Source of the DNA: Armatimonadota bacterium
Lineage (GTDB): Bacteria; Sysuimicrobiota; Sysuimicrobiia; Sysuimicrobiales; Kaftiobacteriaceae
Reading direction: 5' to 3'
Length of the DNA stretch: 64,000 nt
Assembly: GCA_031081675.1 (NCBI GenBank)
Contig: JAVHLZ010000005.1
Coordinates: 48,466 to 112,465 of the forward strand
Shown: positions 6,849 to 16,179 of the stretch, in pieces
Layout of the letters: each line of letters begins with the position of its first letter
Numbering within the stretch: the first letter of the stretch is position 1
Program-made: the position numbers and the translations under genes
Notes under the pieces: generated by a model
Seen by the model: the letters and a program-made list of their open reading frames with translations, nothing else
What the model was told of the DNA's origin: nothing
Database searches by the model: none

Positions 6849-8957
6849 ATGGTTGCGATGCGCCCGCCTGCCGCCGCGGATCCGCCCTCACCTGCGGTGT
6901 CTCCTTCCCGCCTGGATGCGCCGGCCCAATACATCAAGGGTGTCGGCCCCGCCCGCGCCGCCCTGCTGGCCCGACGGGGGCTGCGGACGGTCGAGGACGT
7001 CCTGTTCCACCGGCCCCACCGGTACGAGGACCGCAGCCGTCTGGCGCGCATCGCCGACCTCATCCCCGGTCAGCGCCAGACCACCCAGGGGGTGGTGCTG
7101 GCGCTGAGTGAGAAGCGGCGCGGTACCTACCAGTTCATGGCCGCCCTCGCCGACGACACGGGGGTGCTGCGGGCCATCTGGTTCGGCCAGCGCCACCTGC
7201 GGCGGACGATCCGACGGGGAATGCGTGTGATCGTCTACGGCCGCGTGGAGCGGGCGGGCGGCCTCCAGATGGTGGTGGACGACTTCGAGGTCCTCACCGG
7301 CGACGAGGAGGACACGCTGCACACCGGCCGGATCGTGCCCGTGCACCCCGCCACCGAGGGCCTGAGCCCGCGAGCCCTCCGGACCATCGTGGACCGCGCC
7401 CTGGCTCAGTATCTGGACGACGTGCCCGAGCTGGTGCCCGAGGAGATCCGCCGGCGCCTCGGACTGCCGGACCGCCGCTGGGCGGTGCGCGCGCTGCACT
7501 TTCCCGCCTCCCTGGCCGACGCCGAGGCGGCGCGCCGGCGTCTCGCGTTTGACGAGCTGCTGGTTCTGCAGCTGGGGGTGTTGCTGCGGCGGCGGGCGCG
7601 GCGGGGGGCGGATGCGAAAGCGCGCTACGCCGACCCGGGCCTGCTGGACCGCTTTGTGGCCGCCCTCCCGTTTCCCCTCACGGCCGCCCAGCGCCGCGCC
7701 ATCGAGGAGATCGCCGCCGACCTGCGCCGGCCCGTGCCGATGCACCGGCTGCTGCAGGGGGACGTGGGGTCCGGCAAGACCGTGGTGGCCGCCGCGGCCC
7801 TGTGGCTGTGCGCCGCCGGAGGTTTCCAGGGCGCGCTGATGGCTCCCACCGAGATCCTGGCCGAGCAGCACTTCCGGACCCTGCGGAGGCTGCTGGACCC
7901 CCTGGGGGTGCGGGTCGTCCTGGTCACCGGCGCCGCCTCGGGCCGGGAGCGGGCCGCCGTGCGCGAGCTGCTGGCCCGCGGAGACGCCCAGGTGGCCGTG
8001 GGCACCCACGCCCTCCTGGAGGAGGACGTGGTCTTCGCCCGCCTGGCGCTGGTGGTGGTGGACGAGCAGCACAAGTTCGGCGTGGCCCAGCGGGCGGCGC
8101 TGCGGGGCAAGGGGCCGGCGGTGGACGTCCTGGTGATGACCGCCACCCCGATTCCGCGGACCCTGTCCCTGACCGTCTACGGGGACCTGGACGTCTCGAT
8201 CCTCGACGAACTCCCGCCCGGGCGCGGGGAGGTGCGCACCTACGTGCGCGGGCCGGACAGGCGGGCCCAGGTGTATGCCTGGGTGCGCGACCAGGTCCGG
8301 GCCGGCCGCCAGGCCTACGTGGTCTGCCCCCTGATCGAGGAGTCCGACAGCCTGCAGGCCGAGGCGGCGGTGCGCCTGGCCGCCCGGCTGCAGCAGGAGG
8401 TGTTCACCGACCGGGTGGTGGGCGTGCTGCACGGCCGGATGCGTCCGGAGGAGAAGGAGGAGGTGATGGACCGGTTCCGCCGGGGCGAGGTGGCGGTGCT
8501 GGTCGCCACCCCGGTGATCGAGGTGGGGGTGGACGTGCCCCGGGCCACCATCATGGTCGTGGAGGACGCCGACCGCTTCGGGCTGGCTCAACTGCACCAG
8601 TTGCGGGGCCGGGTGGGCCGGGGCGGCGAGACGTCCTACTGCATTCTGCTGGCCGGTTCCCCCTCGCCGGCGGCGGCAGCGCGGCTGCAGATCATGGAGC
8701 AGACGCGGGACGGCTTCGAGATCGCCCGCCGGGACCTGGAACTGCGGGGGCCCGGGGAGGTGCTGGGGACCCGCCAGCACGGGCTGCCCGATCTGAAGAT
8801 GGCCGACCTGCTCACCGACGAGGACATCCTGGAAATGGCGCGCGCGGAGGCCCAGGCGATCCTGCAGGCCGATCCCGACCTCCAGGCCCCCGCCCACGCC
8901 GCGCTGGCCGAGCAGGTACGTCGGATGTGTGCGGCAGCCCCCGCAGGAGTGGAGTAG
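6849..8957 (+). CDS. recG: ATP-dependent DNA helicase RecG
   Basis: RecG remodels stalled replication forks and Holliday junctions. The 702-residue protein has an N-terminal helix-hairpin-helix-like segment ([16 protein letters not shown]) and an OB-fold wedge around residues 75-160. The superfamily 2 helicase motor has GDVGSGKT near residue 305, DEQHKFGV near 403, [10 protein letters not shown], and the terminal [10 protein letters not shown] block. DEQH in place of DEAH is diagnostic for RecG. ATG 6849 is chosen; a second ATG three codons later is equally possible. recG, rsmD and coaD follow each other closely or overlap and form one unit. Confidence 0.96.
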   Translation: MVAMRPPAAADPPSPAVSPSRLDAPAQYIKGVGPARAALLARRGLRTVEDVLFHRPHRYEDRSRLARIADLIPGQRQTTQGVVLALSEKRRGTYQFMAALADDTGVLRAIWFGQRHLRRTIRRGMRVIVYGRVERAGGLQMVVDDFEVLTGDEEDTLHTGRIVPVHPATEGLSPRALRTIVDRALAQYLDDVPELVPEEIRRRLGLPDRRWAVRALHFPASLADAEAARRRLAFDELLVLQLGVLLRRRARRGADAKARYADPGLLDRFVAALPFPLTAAQRRAIEEIAADLRRPVPMHRLLQGDVGSGKTVVAAAALWLCAAGGFQGALMAPTEILAEQHFRTLRRLLDPLGVRVVLVTGAASGRERAAVRELLARGDAQVAVGTHALLEEDVVFARLALVVVDEQHKFGVAQRAALRGKGPAVDVLVMTATPIPRTLSLTVYGDLDVSILDELPPGRGEVRTYVRGPDRRAQVYAWVRDQVRAGRQAYVVCPLIEESDSLQAEAAVRLAARLQQEVFTDRVVGVLHGRMRPEEKEEVMDRFRRGEVAVLVATPVIEVGVDVPRATIMVVEDADRFGLAQLHQLRGRVGRGGETSYCILLAGSPSPAAAARLQIMEQTRDGFEIARRDLELRGPGEVLGTRQHGLPDLKMADLLTDEDILEMARAEAQAILQADPDLQAPAHAALAEQVRRMCAAAPAGVE

Positions 8958-8960
8958 TCG

Positions 8961-9539
8961 GTGGGTGGCCCGGGCGGCCGCTCCCGCCGGGGTGCCGCGC
9001 GCTCTGCCGTGCGCCCGACCCTGGCCCGGGTGCGGGACGCGCTGTTCAACGCCCTGGCCCCGCTCCTGCCCGGCGCCCGGGTGCTGGACCTGTATGCCGG
9101 CAGCGGTGCGCTGGGCCTGGGGGCGTTGAGCCGCGGGGCGTCCCGGGCGGTCCTGGTGGAGCGTGACCGCCGCCTGGCGGCCCGGCTGCGGCGGCGGATC
9201 CGCCAGGAAGGGTGGCAGTCGCGGGCGGAGGTGTGGCAGGCCGACGCGGTGGCGGCCGTCCGCCGTCTGGGCGACCGCGGCGAACGGTTCGAGGTGGTGG
9301 TGATGGACCCGCCCTACGGCCGCGGCCTGCTGCAGCCGACGCTCCAGGCGGTGGCGGAGGCGGGGATCCTGGCGCCGGGCGGCGTGGTGGTGGCCGAAGG
9401 CCACTGGCGGGACCGGCCGGCCGAGGTGCGCGGCCTGCGGTGCACCCGGGAGGCCCGGTACGGGGAGACCCGGGTCTGGTACTTCCGGCAGGCGGAGGGT
9501 GGCGGCGATGACGGTGGCGGTGTATCCGGGAAGCTTTGA
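8961..9539 (+). CDS. rsmD: 16S rRNA (guanine(966)-N2)-methyltransferase RsmD
   Basis: The 192-residue SAM-dependent enzyme methylates G966 of 16S rRNA. It shows VRPTLARVRDALFNAL, the SAM-binding DLYAGSGALGLGALSRGA, and the catalytic MDPPYGRG (DPPY near residue 116). It begins with GTG three bases after recG and overlaps the start of coaD by 32 bases. The rsmD-coaD pair is a very common arrangement. Confidence 0.95.
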   Translation: MGGPGGRSRRGAARSAVRPTLARVRDALFNALAPLLPGARVLDLYAGSGALGLGALSRGASRAVLVERDRRLAARLRRRIRQEGWQSRAEVWQADAVAAVRRLGDRGERFEVVVMDPPYGRGLLQPTLQAVAEAGILAPGGVVVAEGHWRDRPAEVRGLRCTREARYGETRVWYFRQAEGGGDDGGGVSGKL

Positions 9540-10026
9540 TCCCGTCCACAACGGTCACCTGGACGTGATTGCCCGCGCGGCACGGGTGTTCGACCAGGTG
9601 GTGGTGGCGGTGGCCCACAGTGCCGACAAGGCTCCGCTGTTCCCGGTGGCCGAGCGGGTGGAGATGCTGCGGGCGGCCACCGCCCACCTTCCCAACGTGC
9701 GGGTGGACAGCTTCGAGGGGCTGACGGTGGCCTTCGCCCGCACCGTGGGCGCCCACGTGCTGGTGAAGGGTCTGCGGGCGGTGGTGGACTTCGAGTACGA
9801 ACTCAAGCAGGCGGCGATGAATCAGCGCCTGGCGCCGGAGCTGGACACCGTGTTCTTCATGACGGCGCCACCCTATTACTTTCTCAGCTCCACCCTCATC
9901 CGGGAGGTGGCGCGGCTGGGCGGCGCCGTGAGCGGGCTCGTGCCCCCCGCTGTGGAGGACCGCCTGCGGGCCCGATTCGGCCGCCGCGGAGCCGGCGAGG
10001 GCTTATTGAAAGAGCCGGGCGGGTAG
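9508..10026 (+). CDS. coaD: Phosphopantetheine adenylyltransferase (CoaD)
   Basis: CoaD joins ATP and 4'-phosphopantetheine to make dephospho-CoA, the penultimate step to CoA. The 172-residue protein has the nucleotidyltransferase motifs VYPGSFDPVHNGHLDVI and YYFLSSTLIREVA (SSTxIR), plus KGLRAVVDFEYELKQAAMN. Its start lies inside the rsmD 3' end in another frame. Its last codons overlap the promoter of the DUF177-rpmF-fab operon, which consumes CoA-derived acyl groups. Confidence 0.97.
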   Translation: MTVAVYPGSFDPVHNGHLDVIARAARVFDQVVVAVAHSADKAPLFPVAERVEMLRAATAHLPNVRVDSFEGLTVAFARTVGAHVLVKGLRAVVDFEYELKQAAMNQRLAPELDTVFFMTAPPYYFLSSTLIREVARLGGAVSGLVPPAVEDRLRARFGRRGAGEGLLKEPGG

Positions 10027-10035
10027 GCCTATACT
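10006..10035 (+). promoter_or_regulatory. Promoter of the DUF177-rpmF-plsX-fab operon
   Basis: TTGAAA at 10006-10011 and TATACT at 10030-10035 are 18 bases apart, starting inside the coaD 3' end. The predicted transcript starts near 10042 with a leader of about 40 bases. Confidence 0.7.
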
Positions 10036-10051
10036 TCAAAGAGTCTTCGTC

Positions 10052-10073
10052 CCGCCCGCCACGAGGCGGGCGG
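10052..10073 (+). other. Stable hairpin in the 5' leader of the DUF177 gene
   Basis: CCGCCCGCC at 10052-10060 pairs perfectly with GGCGGGCGG at 10065-10073 around the tetraloop ACGA. It ends six bases before the ATG, with no T-run, so it is not a terminator. No purine-rich ribosome site is free outside the stem. Confidence 0.6.
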
Positions 10074-10079
10074 CGTGGC

Positions 10080-10565
10080 ATGCGCGTCAACGTCGCAGAG
10101 CTGGAGCGGGGGCAGGTCCTGCGGGCGGCGTTCCACGAACGGGTGGACAGCCGCGCCGACGACGTGGTGTTCGACGAGCCCGTGGTGGGCGAGGTGGAGG
10201 TGGAGCGCACCTCGCGCACGGTGCACTTGCGCGGAGAGGTGCGCACCACCGCCCCGATGGTGTGCGGCCGGTGCCTGACGACCTTCCGGTCCGAGCTGCG
10301 GGCGACGGTGGACGAGGAGTTCCTGATCGGAGGCACCGTGCGCACCGGCGGGGAGCTGGGGCCGGAGGACTTCCAGTTCCCCCTGGGTCCGGACATGATC
10401 CTGGACGTGACCGATGTGGTGCGCCAGTACCTGCTGCTGGCGTTGCCCATGGTGCCGCTGTGCCGCCCCGACTGTCGCGGGCTGTGCCCGCGCTGCGGGG
10501 CCAATCGGAATGAGGGGACCTGCGGGTGCGCGCCGGAGGCGGATGACGTGGTCCTGCCGCCCTGA
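10080..10565 (+). CDS. DUF177 / YceD family protein
   Basis: A 161-residue protein of the DUF177 (YceD) family, which is almost always encoded directly before rpmF. YceD homologues have been linked to 23S rRNA or large-subunit assembly, but the molecular role is not settled. Conserved cysteines are seen in VCGRCLTTF and in LCRPDCRGLCPRCGAN, a likely zinc site. The gene opens the ribosome/fatty-acid operon, and its leader contains a strong hairpin immediately before the ATG. Confidence 0.92.
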   Translation: MRVNVAELERGQVLRAAFHERVDSRADDVVFDEPVVGEVEVERTSRTVHLRGEVRTTAPMVCGRCLTTFRSELRATVDEEFLIGGTVRTGGELGPEDFQFPLGPDMILDVTDVVRQYLLLALPMVPLCRPDCRGLCPRCGANRNEGTCGCAPEADDVVLPP

Positions 10566-10605
10566 CGCGCGCCGGCGGGTCAGCGACGCGAGGGGAGGAA
10601 CAGCC

Positions 10606-10797
10606 GTGGGGATTCAGAAACGACGCCGGTCCCGGATGCACGGGCGGCAGCGGCGGGCGCACTGGACAGTGCGCGCCGTCAGCCTGGTGCCGTGCCCCAC
10701 ATGCCGCCAGCCGATGCGTCCGCACCGGGTCTGCCCGTCGTGCGGCACCTACGCCGGGCGGCAGGTGCGCCCCGTCCGGGAAGCGGAGGCGGAGTAG
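10606..10797 (+). CDS. rpmF: 50S ribosomal protein L32
   Basis: A 63-residue basic protein with the L32 zinc-ribbon pattern CPTCRQPMRPHRVCPSCGTY (two CxxC pairs), preceded by an Arg-rich N-terminus (KRRRSRMHGRQRRAHW). GTG at 10606 is chosen because AGGGGAGGA lies just upstream and the length is normal for L32. It sits between DUF177 and plsX, its usual place. Confidence 0.95.
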   Translation: MGIQKRRRSRMHGRQRRAHWTVRAVSLVPCPTCRQPMRPHRVCPSCGTYAGRQVRPVREAEAE

Positions 10798-10798
10798 G

Positions 10799-11869
10799 GT
10801 GCCCGGGGCCGGATCCCCCGTGCGGATCGCGGTGGACGCCATGGGGGGCGACCATGCGCCGGCGGCCGCGGTCGCCGGCGCGGTGGCGGCCTGCCGCGAC
10901 CTCGGGGTGGAGGTCACGCTGGTGGGACCCCAGGCGGTGGTGGAGGCGGAACTGGCGCGGCACCGGCCGCTGCCGCCCGGGGTGCACGTCGTGGACGCCC
11001 CCGAAGTGGTGGAAATGCATGAGTCCCCGGCGCTGGCGGTCCGGCGCAAGCGGCGGTCGTCCATCGTGGTGGCGGTAGAGCAGGTGCGCGAGGGGTACGC
11101 GGACGGGATGGTCAGCGCCGGCCACACCGGCGCCGTCATGGGGGCGGCCCTGCTGCGCCTGGGGCGGGTCCCGGGGGTGGACCGGCCAGCCCTCGCCGCG
11201 GTCCTGCCCACCCTGGCCGCTCACCCGGTGGTCCTCCTGGACGTGGGCGCGAATGTGGACTGCCGGCCGCACCACCTGGTGCAGTTCGCGCTGATGGGCA
11301 GCGTGTACGCCCGGCAGGTCCTGGGCGTGGGCGAGCCGCGGGTGGGCGTGCTCAGCAACGGCACCGAGGAGAGCAAGGGATCCGAGCTCACCCTGCGGAC
11401 GGCGTCCCTGCTGCGGGCGTCCGGGCTGCCCTTTGTGGGCAACGTGGAATCCCGCGACGTCTTGTCGGGCGTGGCCCACGTGGTGGTCTGCGACGGTTTT
11501 GTGGGCAACGTGGTCCTGAAGTTCGGCGAGGGTCTGGCCCTGGCCATCCGCGACATCGTCAAGGCCGAGCTGCGCGGCCTGCGGGGCGCGCTCCTGCGAG
11601 CCTACCTGGCCCCCCTGGCGGGCCGGGTGCGGCGCATGTACCGGCGCATCGACTACCGGGAGTACGGCGGCGCGCCGCTGCTGGGCATCGCCGGTGTGTG
11701 CATCGTCGCCCACGGCAGCAGCAACGCCCGCGCCATCCGCAATGCCATCCGGGTGGCGGCCGAGGCGGTGGCGTCGCGGGTCACCGACACCCTGCAGGCC
11801 CAGCTGCCCCAGCTGATGGCGCCGGTGTCGCCGCCGGGCGGGGACGGCGCGCGCTCGCGCGACTCGTAG
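10799..11869 (+). CDS. plsX: Phosphate acyltransferase PlsX
   Basis: PlsX converts acyl-ACP to acyl-phosphate for membrane phospholipid synthesis. The 356-residue protein has the N-terminal IAVDAMGGDHAP motif, MVSAGHTGAVMGAALL, and the late DGFVGNVVLKFGEGLA segment. It starts with GTG two bases after the L32 stop. In Bacillus the regulator gene fapR precedes plsX. Here it is absent, so fatty-acid control must lie elsewhere. Confidence 0.96.
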   Translation: MPGAGSPVRIAVDAMGGDHAPAAAVAGAVAACRDLGVEVTLVGPQAVVEAELARHRPLPPGVHVVDAPEVVEMHESPALAVRRKRRSSIVVAVEQVREGYADGMVSAGHTGAVMGAALLRLGRVPGVDRPALAAVLPTLAAHPVVLLDVGANVDCRPHHLVQFALMGSVYARQVLGVGEPRVGVLSNGTEESKGSELTLRTASLLRASGLPFVGNVESRDVLSGVAHVVVCDGFVGNVVLKFGEGLALAIRDIVKAELRGLRGALLRAYLAPLAGRVRRMYRRIDYREYGGAPLLGIAGVCIVAHGSSNARAIRNAIRVAAEAVASRVTDTLQAQLPQLMAPVSPPGGDGARSRDS

Positions 11870-11877
11870 GAGGCTCC

Positions 11878-12879
11878 ATGCGCGGATCCACCATCACCGG
11901 TATCGGCCGCTACGTTCCCGCCCGGGTCCTGACCAACAAGGACCTGGAGGCCATGGTGGACACCACCGACGAGTGGATCGTCACCCGGACCGGGATCCGG
12001 GAGCGCCGCATCGCGGCCCCCGAGGAGGCCACCTCCGACCTGGCCCTGGAGGCGTCCCGGGAGGCGCTGGCCGCGGCCGGGGTGCGGCCCGAGCAGGTGG
12101 ACCTGATCATCGTCGGCACGGCCACGCCCGACATGCTGTTTCCCGCCACCGCCTGCATCCTCCAGGATCGCCTGGGGGCGCGCCGGGCCGGAGCCTTTGA
12201 CCTGTCGGCGGCCTGCAGCAGCTGGGTGTACGCGGCGGCGGTGGCCCACGGATACATCGCCAGCGGGCTGGCCGACACCGTGCTGGTGGTCGGGTCGGAG
12301 ACCCTCTCCAAGATCACCAACTGGAAGGACCGGAACACCTGCGTCCTGTTCGGCGACTCGGCCGGGGCGGTGGTGATGCAGCCCTGTCCGCCGGGGCAGG
12401 GGTTTCTGTCCTTCTACCTGGGCGCCGACGGCTCCGGAGGGCCGCTGATCCAGCTGCCGGCCGGCGGGTCCCGCATCCCCAGCAGTTTCGAGTCGGTGGA
12501 GCGCAACCTGCACTACCTGCAGATGAACGGCCGGGAGGTGTTCAAGTTTGCCGTCCGCTGCATCCCCCGGGCGATTGAGGAGGCGGTGCAGCGGGCGGGC
12601 CTGCGGCTGGAGGACGTGACCTGGTTCATTCCCCACCAGGCCAACATCCGGATCATCGACGCCGCCGCCGAGCGCCTGGGCCAGCCCCGGGAGAAGTTCT
12701 TCATCAACGTCGATCGCTACGGCAATACCTCCTCGGCCTCGGTGCCGGTGGCCCTCTATGAGGCCGTGCGGGAGGGGCGGATCCGGCCCGGCGACGTGGC
12801 GGTCCTGGTGGCGTTCGGGGGCGGCCTGACCTGGGCGTCGTGCGCGCTGCGGTGGACGATGGGGGCGGCCCGGGGGTAG
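11878..12879 (+). CDS. fabH: Beta-ketoacyl-ACP synthase III (FabH)
   Basis: FabH starts fatty-acid synthesis by condensing an acyl-CoA with malonyl-ACP. The 333-residue protein has the catalytic cysteine at residue 113 (DLSAACSSWVYA), the histidine in WFIPHQANIRII and the asparagine in DRYGNTSSASVP. GTAGGAGGCTCC precedes the ATG. Whether it prefers acetyl or branched primers cannot be read from these motifs alone. Confidence 0.97.
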   Translation: MRGSTITGIGRYVPARVLTNKDLEAMVDTTDEWIVTRTGIRERRIAAPEEATSDLALEASREALAAAGVRPEQVDLIIVGTATPDMLFPATACILQDRLGARRAGAFDLSAACSSWVYAAAVAHGYIASGLADTVLVVGSETLSKITNWKDRNTCVLFGDSAGAVVMQPCPPGQGFLSFYLGADGSGGPLIQLPAGGSRIPSSFESVERNLHYLQMNGREVFKFAVRCIPRAIEEAVQRAGLRLEDVTWFIPHQANIRIIDAAAERLGQPREKFFINVDRYGNTSSASVPVALYEAVREGRIRPGDVAVLVAFGGGLTWASCALRWTMGAARG

Positions 12880-12896
12880 GCCGGATCGGCGCGCCG

Positions 12897-13856
12897 ATGA
12901 TCGCATTCGTCTTTCCGGGTCAGGGTGCCCAGTACGCCGGCATGGGACGGGCGATGGCCGACGCCTTTCCCGAAGCCCGCGAGATCTTCGCCCGCGCCGA
13001 CGCCGTCCTGGGCTTTGACCTGTCGCGCCTGTGCTGGGAGGGTCCGGAGGAGGACCTGGGCCTGACCCCCAACACCCAGCCGGCCATCCTGGCGACCAGC
13101 CTGGCGTGCCTGGCCGTCCTGCAGGCCCGGGGGATCAGGCCCCAGGCCGCGGCGGGCCTCAGCCTGGGGGAGTACGCCGCCCTGGTGTCCGCCGGCGTCC
13201 TGGATCCCGAGGACGCCCTGCGGGTGGTCCGGCTGCGGGGGATCTTCATGCAGGAGGCGGCTGCGGGGCGGCAGACGGCCATGGCCGCCATCCTGGGACT
13301 GGACCCGGCGGCGGTGGAGCGGGTGTGCGCTGAGGCCTCGGTGCGCGGGGTGGTGGAGCCGGCCAACTTCAACAGCCCCGGGCAGGTGGTCATCGCCGGC
13401 GATGACCAGGCCGTGGAGGAGGGGATCGCCCGGGCCCGGGCGGCCGGCGCCCGGCGGGCGGTACGGCTGGCCGTCAGCGCGCCGTTCCATACCAGCCTGA
13501 TGCGGCCGGCGGCCCACCGGCTGGCCGAGGTCCTGGCGGGCATCCCTCTGCGGGATCCCCGCATCCTGGTGGTGAGCAACGTGACGGCGGCGCCCGTCCG
13601 GCGGGCCGAGGAGATCCGCCGCCTGCTGGTGGAGCAGGTGGCGTCCCCCGTGCGGTGGGAGATGTCGGTGCGGACCCTGGCCCACGCGGGGGTGACCACT
13701 TTCGTGGAAGTCGGGCCGGGCACGAGCCTGTCGGGCATGGTGCGGAAGACGGTTCCCCACGCCCGGACCCTGCACGTGGAAGATCCGGCCTCCCTGGAGG
13801 AGGCGCTCGCGGCCCTGGCCCGGGAGCCGGCGGCCGAGGGAGGCCCTCATGGGTAG
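12897..13856 (+). CDS. fabD: Malonyl CoA-ACP transacylase (FabD)
   Basis: FabD loads malonyl groups onto acyl carrier protein. The 319-residue protein starts IAFVFPGQGAQYAGMG and has the active serine at residue 89 in AGLSLGEYAALVSAG. Here leucine replaces the histidine of the common GHSLGE form, as in many Gram-positive homologues. VSAPFHTSLM carries the catalytic histidine. ATG 12897 matches the family N-terminus. It overlaps fabG by eight bases. Confidence 0.96.
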   Translation: MIAFVFPGQGAQYAGMGRAMADAFPEAREIFARADAVLGFDLSRLCWEGPEEDLGLTPNTQPAILATSLACLAVLQARGIRPQAAAGLSLGEYAALVSAGVLDPEDALRVVRLRGIFMQEAAAGRQTAMAAILGLDPAAVERVCAEASVRGVVEPANFNSPGQVVIAGDDQAVEEGIARARAAGARRAVRLAVSAPFHTSLMRPAAHRLAEVLAGIPLRDPRILVVSNVTAAPVRRAEEIRRLLVEQVASPVRWEMSVRTLAHAGVTTFVEVGPGTSLSGMVRKTVPHARTLHVEDPASLEEALAALAREPAAEGGPHG

Positions 13857-14598
13857 GCTGGACGGGCGGGTGGCCATCGTCACCGGCGCGTCGGGCGGCA
13901 TCGGGCGGGCCATCGCCCTGGCGCTGGCCGAGGCGGGGGCGGCGGTGGTGGTGCACTACGCCACCCGCCGGGGCAGCGCCGAGGCCGTGCGGGAGGCGAT
14001 CGTCTCCCGGGGCGGGCGCGCGGTGGTGGTGCAGGCCGACGTCGCCACGGCGGAAGGCGCGCGGGCGGTGGTGGCCGCGGCCCTGCGGGAGTTCGGCCGG
14101 GTGGACATCCTGGTCAACAACGCCGGCGCTCTGCGGGATACCCTGGTCCTGCGGATGAGCGAGGAGGACTGGCGCTCGGTCCTGGACGTCAACCTCACCG
14201 GGGCGTTCTTGTGCACCAAGGCCGTGCTGCGGGAGTTCGTTCGCCAGCACCGGGGGCGGATCATCAACATCGCCTCGGTGGTCGCCGAGGTGGGCAATCC
14301 CGGGCAGGCCAACTACGTGGCGGCCAAGGCCGGCCTCATCGGCCTGACCAAGGCCGTGGCCCGGGAGGTGGCCTCCCGGGGCATCACGGTAAACGCCGTG
14401 GCCCCCGGGTACATCCAGGCGGGGATGACCGAATCCCTGCGCGAGGAGCAGATGGCGGCCCTCCTGGAGCAGGTTCCCCTGGGGAGGGCAGGGAAACCTG
14501 AGGAAGTGGCCGCGGCTGTGGTCTTTCTGGCCTCGGACGACGCCGCCTACATCACCGGCCAGGTCCTCAACGTGGACGGGGGGCTGGTCATGCGGTGA
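13849..14598 (+). CDS. fabG: 3-oxoacyl-ACP reductase (FabG)
   Basis: A short-chain dehydrogenase of 249 residues that reduces 3-ketoacyl-ACP with NADPH. It has the cofactor motif VTGASGGIGRAIA, LVNNAG, the active site serine in INIASVVAEVGNPGQ, YVAAK (Tyr-Lys), and AVAPGYIQAGMT. Context inside the fab cluster fixes the assignment among the many similar dehydrogenases. Confidence 0.96.
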   Translation: MGRLDGRVAIVTGASGGIGRAIALALAEAGAAVVVHYATRRGSAEAVREAIVSRGGRAVVVQADVATAEGARAVVAAALREFGRVDILVNNAGALRDTLVLRMSEEDWRSVLDVNLTGAFLCTKAVLREFVRQHRGRIINIASVVAEVGNPGQANYVAAKAGLIGLTKAVAREVASRGITVNAVAPGYIQAGMTESLREEQMAALLEQVPLGRAGKPEEVAAAVVFLASDDAAYITGQVLNVDGGLVMR

Positions 14599-14661
14599 CC
14601 CGCGGCCTGGGGCTGGCGGGGCCGACCGGGGCAGGTACACTAGATGGGGGTGGGGCATCCG

Positions 14662-14913
14662 ATGGCAACGGTGTTTGAGCGCGTCAAGAACATCGTGGTG
14701 GAGCAGCTGGGCGTGTCGGCCGACGAGGTGTCCCCCGAGTCGTCGTTCGTCGACGACCTGGGGGCGGACTCCCTGGACGTGGTGGAGCTGGTGATGGCCC
14801 TGGAAGAGGAGTTCGGGGTGGAGATCCCCGACGAGGAGGCCGAGAAGATCGCCACCGTGGGGGAGGCCGTCAAGTACATCGAGGCCCACCTGAGCGAGCA
14901 CGCCACCGAGTAG
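14662..14913 (+). CDS. acpP: Acyl carrier protein
   Basis: An 83-residue acidic protein with the phosphopantetheine attachment serine at residue 37 in [23 protein letters not shown] 14662 gives the usual ACP start [18 protein letters not shown]. An ATG 18 bases earlier is less likely. The 63 bases after fabG contain a possible TACACT -10, which could give acpP extra expression. Confidence 0.97.
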   Translation: MATVFERVKNIVVEQLGVSADEVSPESSFVDDLGADSLDVVELVMALEEEFGVEIPDEEAEKIATVGEAVKYIEAHLSEHATE

Positions 14914-14931
14914 GCTGGCGGGGAGCGGGGG

Positions 14932-16179
14932 ATGGCCCAGAGGCGGGTGGTGGTGACCGGGGTGGGGGTGGTGACCCCCATCGGCATCGGGAAGGAGGCC
15001 TTCTGGGCGTCGCTGGTGGCCGGGCGCAGCGGCGTGCGCCGCATCAGCCGGTTCGACCCGTCGGCGTTCGACACCCAGATCGCCGCCGAAGTCCTGGACT
15101 TCGACCCCACCGCCTTCATGGACCGCAAGGACGTCCGCCGCAACGACCGCTTCGTCCAGTTTGCCTATGCCGCGGCGCGGATGGCTCTGGACGACGCGGG
15201 ATTCACCATCACCCCCCGCAATGCCGGCGAGGTGGGGGTCCTCATCGGGTCGGGCATCGGCGGGGCGGAGACGTGGGAAAACCAGCACCAGACCCTGCTG
15301 GAGCGCGGGCCCGGCCGGGTGAGCCCCTTCTTCATCCCCATGATCATCATCAACATGGCCTCGGGGATCGTGAGCATCCTCACCGGCGCCCGGGGACCCA
15401 ATAGCGCGGTGGTCACCGCCTGCGCCACCGGCGGCCACGCCATCGGGGACGCGATGCGCATCATCCAGCGGGGCGAGGCGACGGCGATGCTGGCCGGGGG
15501 GACGGAGGCGGCCATCACCCCCCTCAGCGTCGCCGGCTTCTGCTCCATGAAGGCGATGTCCACCCGCAACGACGAGCCCCACCGGGCCTGCCGCCCCTTC
15601 GACGCCGGGAGGGACGGGTTTGTGATGGGGGAGGGGGCGGGGGTGGTCCTGCTGGAGGACCTGGGGCACGCCCTGCGGCGGGAGGCCCGCATCTACTGCG
15701 AACTGGTGGGGTACGGGATGAGCGCCGACGCCTACCACATCACCCAGCCGGATCCGGAGGCCGAGGGCGCGACCCGCAGCATGGCCAACGCCCTCCGGGA
15801 TGCCGGCATCGATCCCGCAGAGGTGGACTACATCAACGCCCACGGCACCAGCACCCCTTACAACGACCGCACCGAGACCCTGGCCATCAAGCGGGTGCTG
15901 GGTCCCCACGCCCGGCGGGTGGCGGTGAGTTCCACCAAGTCCATGACGGGTCACCTGCTGGGCGCCGCGGGAGGTGTGGAGCTGATCGCGTGCGCGCTGG
16001 CCATCGAGCGCCAGATCCTGCCGCCCACCATCAACTACGAGGTGCCGGATCCGGACTGCGACCTGGACTACGTGCCCAACCGGGCGCGGCCCGCCGAGGT
16101 GCGGGTGGCCATGTCCAATGCGTTCGGGTTCGGCGGGCACAACGCCACCCTGGTGGTCCGTCGGTATGACGGGCGCTGA
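14932..16179 (+). CDS. fabF: Beta-ketoacyl-ACP synthase II (FabF)
   Basis: FabF elongates acyl-ACP chains. The 415-residue protein carries the Cys-His-His triad: cysteine 164 in [15 protein letters not shown], and the histidines in [11 protein letters not shown] and [13 protein letters not shown]. It also has the C-terminal [14 protein letters not shown]. It begins 18 bases after acpP. Its last 14 bases overlap rnc. Confidence 0.97.
   Translation: MAQRRVVVTGVGVVTPIGIGKEAFWASLVAGRSGVRRISRFDPSAFDTQIAAEVLDFDPTAFMDRKDVRRNDRFVQFAYAAARMALDDAGFTITPRNAGEVGVLIGSGIGGAETWENQHQTLLERGPGRVSPFFIPMIIINMASGIVSILTGARGPNSAVVTACATGGHAIGDAMRIIQRGEATAMLAGGTEAAITPLSVAGFCSMKAMSTRNDEPHRACRPFDAGRDGFVMGEGAGVVLLEDLGHALRREARIYCELVGYGMSADAYHITQPDPEAEGATRSMANALRDAGIDPAEVDYINAHGTSTPYNDRTETLAIKRVLGPHARRVAVSSTKSMTGHLLGAAGGVELIACALAIERQILPPTINYEVPDPDCDLDYVPNRARPAEVRVAMSNAFGFGGHNATLVVRRYDGR

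Noticed and set aside
6888..9551. Very long antisense open frame of about 887 codons opposite recG-rsmD, and many others like it
   Set aside because: High GC removes stop codons from shadow frames. These translations are low-complexity (His/Gly/Pro/Arg-rich) with no domain, while the sense frames are clear families.
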